A stretch of DNA of 21,384 nt from the NCBI GenBank assembly GCA_946803715.1, contig CAMPET010000160.1:78345-99728 (forward strand). Direction: 5' to 3'. The translations under genes were made by a program, and so were the position numbers. This document shows positions 19,336 through 21,384 of the stretch, one piece after another; the first letter of the stretch is position 1; each line of letters begins with the position of its first letter. Source of the DNA: Beroe ovata. Its lineage: Eukaryota > Ctenophora > Nuda > Beroida > Beroidae. Under the pieces are notes generated by a model. That model was not told the DNA's origin, ran no database searches, and worked only from the letters and a program-made list of their open reading frames with translations.

Positions 19336-19411
19336 TGAAACAGCATATTTTGATGAAACATCATATTTGGACGAAACAACATATTTGGATGAAACAACAT
19401 ATTTGGATAAA
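19336..19411. repeat. 18-bp tandem repeat, about four copies
   Basis: Units close to AACAACATATTTGGATGA repeat with a few substitutions. The period is a multiple of three, but I see no gene around it. Confidence 0.85.
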
Positions 19412-19550
19412 TAAATCTATAATATAAAGGATTAAGGCAGTTCAAGCCTGTCTACGTTTATCTTAACCAAGGGGAGTTGAGACTCTGGGATTTTTTGCAA
19501 GGTGGTAGAAAAACTGATTCTGCTGTTGAACATCATTTCAGATTTTTGAA

Positions 19551-19763
19551 TTAGGTCTTAGATTTTTTGCTATTGGCGTCGTAAGTTTGGAAAATTGCCC
19601 TCAAGAACATAATTGAGTTCAATGTAGACTGCACAAGTACGCCATTGCTAAGCAACATAGGAGTTGCACGTACAACTTGATAAGATAATGCGCATGCTTC
19701 ACTTTCTTCATCATTTCGTTTTCTTTTACTTTTGAAACATTTAGATATTGATGACCAGTCCAT
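19551..19763 (-). CDS. Weak hypothetical ORF, 70 aa
   Basis: Starts MDWSSISKCFKSKRKRNDEE, with a Lys/Arg cluster followed by acidic residues, as at the N-terminus of many nuclear or transposase-like proteins. A GTACGT donor follows residue 30, so only the first 90 bp may be coding. It borders the fold-back element, which raises the chance that it is transposon-derived. No family recognised. Confidence 0.2.
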   Translation of the reverse strand: MDWSSISKCFKSKRKRNDEESEACALSYQVVRATPMLLSNGVLVQSTLNSIMFLRAIFQTYDANSKKSKT

Positions 19764-19831
19764 CTATGCACAGATCCGCATAATTTCACTTCACTTCTTA
19801 GTGTATCACGCCCCTTGGACGGGTTTTCTAG

Positions 19832-20884
19832 TAAATATAAATATAAGGATAGTGGTATTTAACTATCTCAATTCTATATAACACTGAAAAGAAACATTCA
19901 CAGCCATTTGAAAAAACGCCACCTTCAAACCCAGGTGTCCAATGAATCCAAAAAAAGAAACAACTTATTGGGATGACAATTTCGAAACATGAGAAACAGT
20001 GGACAGATAAAATCCCGCAAAAATATATAACTGTGAGTCCCGCGGCGTAAAAATATCAGCAATGATTTTTCCGACAATGGAATTTTTGGTGCATGCGTGT
20101 TTCGCTCTGCGTTTGCCAGATCTTATCTGTCCAATGCTTCTTCCGCGCGGCGAAAAACATAACAGATAACATGCTGGCAACGCTGCGTGACTCATATATA
20201 ACACACTTGTCTGGCGATGCTAGACCGCTGATGCAAGCCGCGAAGCGGCTTGCGTCAGAGAATAAGTTTGCGCGCGCGCGCAACGAAATTCTCGACAGGG
20301 TCTATCATCGATCGACAAATAACACACACATGTTTGCATTGTGGAATGATGTCTTGCATGGCATCCAATTGCGCCGCGCGCAAATTTAAAATTACACCAC
20401 GCAAGCATAAAAATTTCAATGCCGAATTGGATCTGTCCACATGTTTGCGCGGCGCGGAAATGATATGACAGCGCGCGTTGCATTATTCAATGTTGGCTGT
20501 CAATGATGGCCACTGTCGAGAATTTATTGCGCGCGCGTCTAGCATCGCCAAAAAACATTTAATGCTTCAATACAATATTTTGATCTGTCTAGTATTACAG
20601 TCTGTCTAGTATTACAGAAGATTGAAGGTCCTACCTACTTAGATAGCAAATCTAGATTCAATGATTATCTGAAGAGTCACCCCTTTGTTGCAAAGAAAAG
20701 GGGCATTAACATTGGTTAGCAGTTTCCTTCCTCAAAATGTGATCGTATTTTTGAATTCATTCTTGGATTCATTATTGGACGCCTAAGTATAAAGGTGGCA
20801 TTTTTCAATAGCTGCGAATGCTAGTTTTTTCAGTGTTTTAGAGAATCGTGATGGTTAAATACCATTATCCTTTTATTTATTTAT
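19832..20884. mobile_element. Fold-back / non-autonomous DNA-transposon-like element, about 1.05 kb
   Basis: The left arm (19832-19952) and right arm (20762-20884) are imperfect inverted repeats of about 120 bp. Shared blocks in the same order include GGATARTGGTATTTAA, AACACTGAAAA, GCCACCTT and the pair AGGTGTCCAAT / AGGCGTCCAAT before GAATCCAA. The core holds a second inverted pair: TGGCGATGCTAGA at 20212-20224 against 20538-20550, with GCGCGCGCAA...ATTCTCGACAG extending it inward (20271-20298 against 20513-20537). No transposase is visible and I could not find convincing target-site duplications. Ends are approximate. A MITE or fold-back element, possibly with a nested insertion, is the simplest reading. 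Confidence 0.75.
20230..20256. repeat. Strong hairpin in the fold-back core
   Basis: GCAAGCCGC-GAA-GCGGCTTGC (20233-20253) is a perfect 9-bp stem with a 3-nt loop. It extends to 13 bp with one mismatch (TGA(T) / (G)TCA). On the minus strand it is followed by GCGGTCTAG, which loosely resembles a Helitron 3' end (hairpin then CTRR), though other Helitron features are not seen. Confidence 0.8.
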
Positions 20885-21052
20885 TTTATTTTTTGTTCGA
20901 AATTATCTTCCTGTGGTGCCGCGCGCAGGACATAAATTCGGATTCAAATTGAAATTTTTTTTACAATTTCATATGATCTGATTCAATTGAAATGAAGATT
21001 TGATGCAATTGTCGTTTGTTTTATATTCGGTTGTTACCTAGTTTATTCCATT

Positions 21053-21384
21053 CATTGCCTTGCCGTTCTTCATGATGTCTGCGTGGATATCCAAAGCTGG
21101 AGCATGAAGTGGCGTATGATCATCAACTGCGACCCATCTAAAACAGAAATAATATGCTTTGGAACTGCTGAAAAGGACTATAGTCTCATCCCTTGCAGCA
21201 TATTTATTGGTAAGAAGCCAGTGAAGGTGGTCGAAAAAACCAAGGTTCTCGGCCTTACAATGGACAAAGACTTGAGCTACATGGAGCATGCAAAGCTTAT
21301 CAACAGAAAACTTCTACACAGATGGGTTGTCATTTGTAAGCATGCAAACCGCCACTGGGGTTTCAAACAACAAATTATTGTCAG
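21053..21384 (+). mobile_element. Non-LTR retrotransposon reverse transcriptase fragment (partial)
   Basis: A plus-strand frame without stops runs off the right edge. It contains SWSMKWRMIINCDPSKTEII, then VVEKTKVLGLTMDKDLSY, then LLHRWVVICKHANRHWGF. The order W..KW...N..KT.....FG, KVLG(L/V)T(M/I)DK.L and HA..INRKL matches the palm-to-thumb end of jockey/CR1-type LINE reverse transcriptases. The catalytic YADD region would lie upstream, but 20885-21050 is AT-rich and non-coding, so the copy is 5'-truncated or begins at a rearrangement. The start is approximate, as no ATG applies. Downstream state is unknown. Confidence 0.78.

Larger units (their letters stand above)
18668..19831. other. Region upstream of LUC7L
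   Basis: About 1.2 kb, AT-rich. It contains two minus-strand coding-like stretches listed separately (19010-19149 and 19551-19763) and an 18-bp tandem repeat. The LUC7L promoter or a 5' UTR exon should lie here. An acceptor-like ATGCCATAG precedes the LUC7L ATG by 5 nt. Confidence 0.5.

Noticed and set aside
20230-20256. Helitron 3' terminus
   Set aside because: The hairpin followed by CTAG is suggestive, but the expected 3' flanking T, a 5' TC end and any Rep/helicase sequence are lacking, while inverted arms argue for another element class.
20055-20483. Overlapping ORFs on both strands within the fold-back core
   Set aside because: Arise from GC-rich inverted repeats without stops; antisense pairs mirror each other and show no protein motif.
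1-21384. CRISPR arrays, bacterial operons, riboswitches, rRNA or tRNA genes
   Set aside because: The genes are intron-containing animal types; no regular spacer arrays or tRNA/rRNA-like conserved sequences were seen by eye. A tRNAscan-SE or Infernal run would be needed to exclude small RNA genes.

Overview
This is a eukaryotic, almost certainly animal, nuclear window. Protein-coding genes are split by short GT-AG introns. The recognisable proteins are closest to metazoan TEX2, DCPS, CIR1, TIPIN and LUC7L, and the non-coding DNA is AT-rich with many (AC/TG)n microsatellites. Compact genes and introns of roughly 70 to 850 bp fit an early-branching or other marine invertebrate such as a sponge, but the sequence does not fix the species. 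All exon structures below were derived by hand from splice signals, reading phase and remembered family conservation.

All six genes lie on the minus strand. From right to left: a LUC7-like U1 snRNP splicing factor (18667 to 15317, 10 exons, 376 aa); TIPIN, the Timeless-interacting replication-fork protein (14307 to 12937, 6 exons, about 290 aa); CIR1, a corepressor/spliceosome-associated protein (12623 to 11313, single coding exon, 436 aa); DCPS, the scavenger mRNA decapping enzyme (10911 to 9090, 4 exons, 333 aa); TEX2, an ER SMP-domain lipid-transfer protein (8652 to 2661, 12 coding exons, about 919 aa); and the first two exons of a secreted SOUL/heme-binding-like gene (436 to 69) that runs off the left edge. 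Coding-to-coding gaps are about 313 to 437 bp in the centre of the cluster. Three of the genes act in RNA metabolism, but no shared pathway is shown.

Other content: the right end (19832-20884) holds a roughly 1.05 kb fold-back element with about 120 bp imperfect inverted arms and a GCGCGC-rich core, followed by a non-LTR retrotransposon reverse-transcriptase fragment entering from 21053. TEX2 intron 11 carries a degenerate tandem repeat of about 360 bp. The 3' part of TEX2 is full of ATGGTAACC-type palindromes that match the RFX X-box consensus.

Assembly quality matters here. Bases 4732-5788 and 5790-6846 are two copies of one 1057 bp stretch joined by a single N. Collapsing them restores a perfectly phased TEX2, so this is best read as two unmerged allelic contig ends. 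A 376 bp N gap sits in DCPS intron 1.

The most interesting biological candidates are a frame-preserving 144 nt potential cassette exon inside LUC7L intron 6, with a possible internal start exon just upstream; the fold-back element; the X-box-like palindrome cluster; and the recurrent splice-acceptor-like AG immediately upstream of all six start codons.
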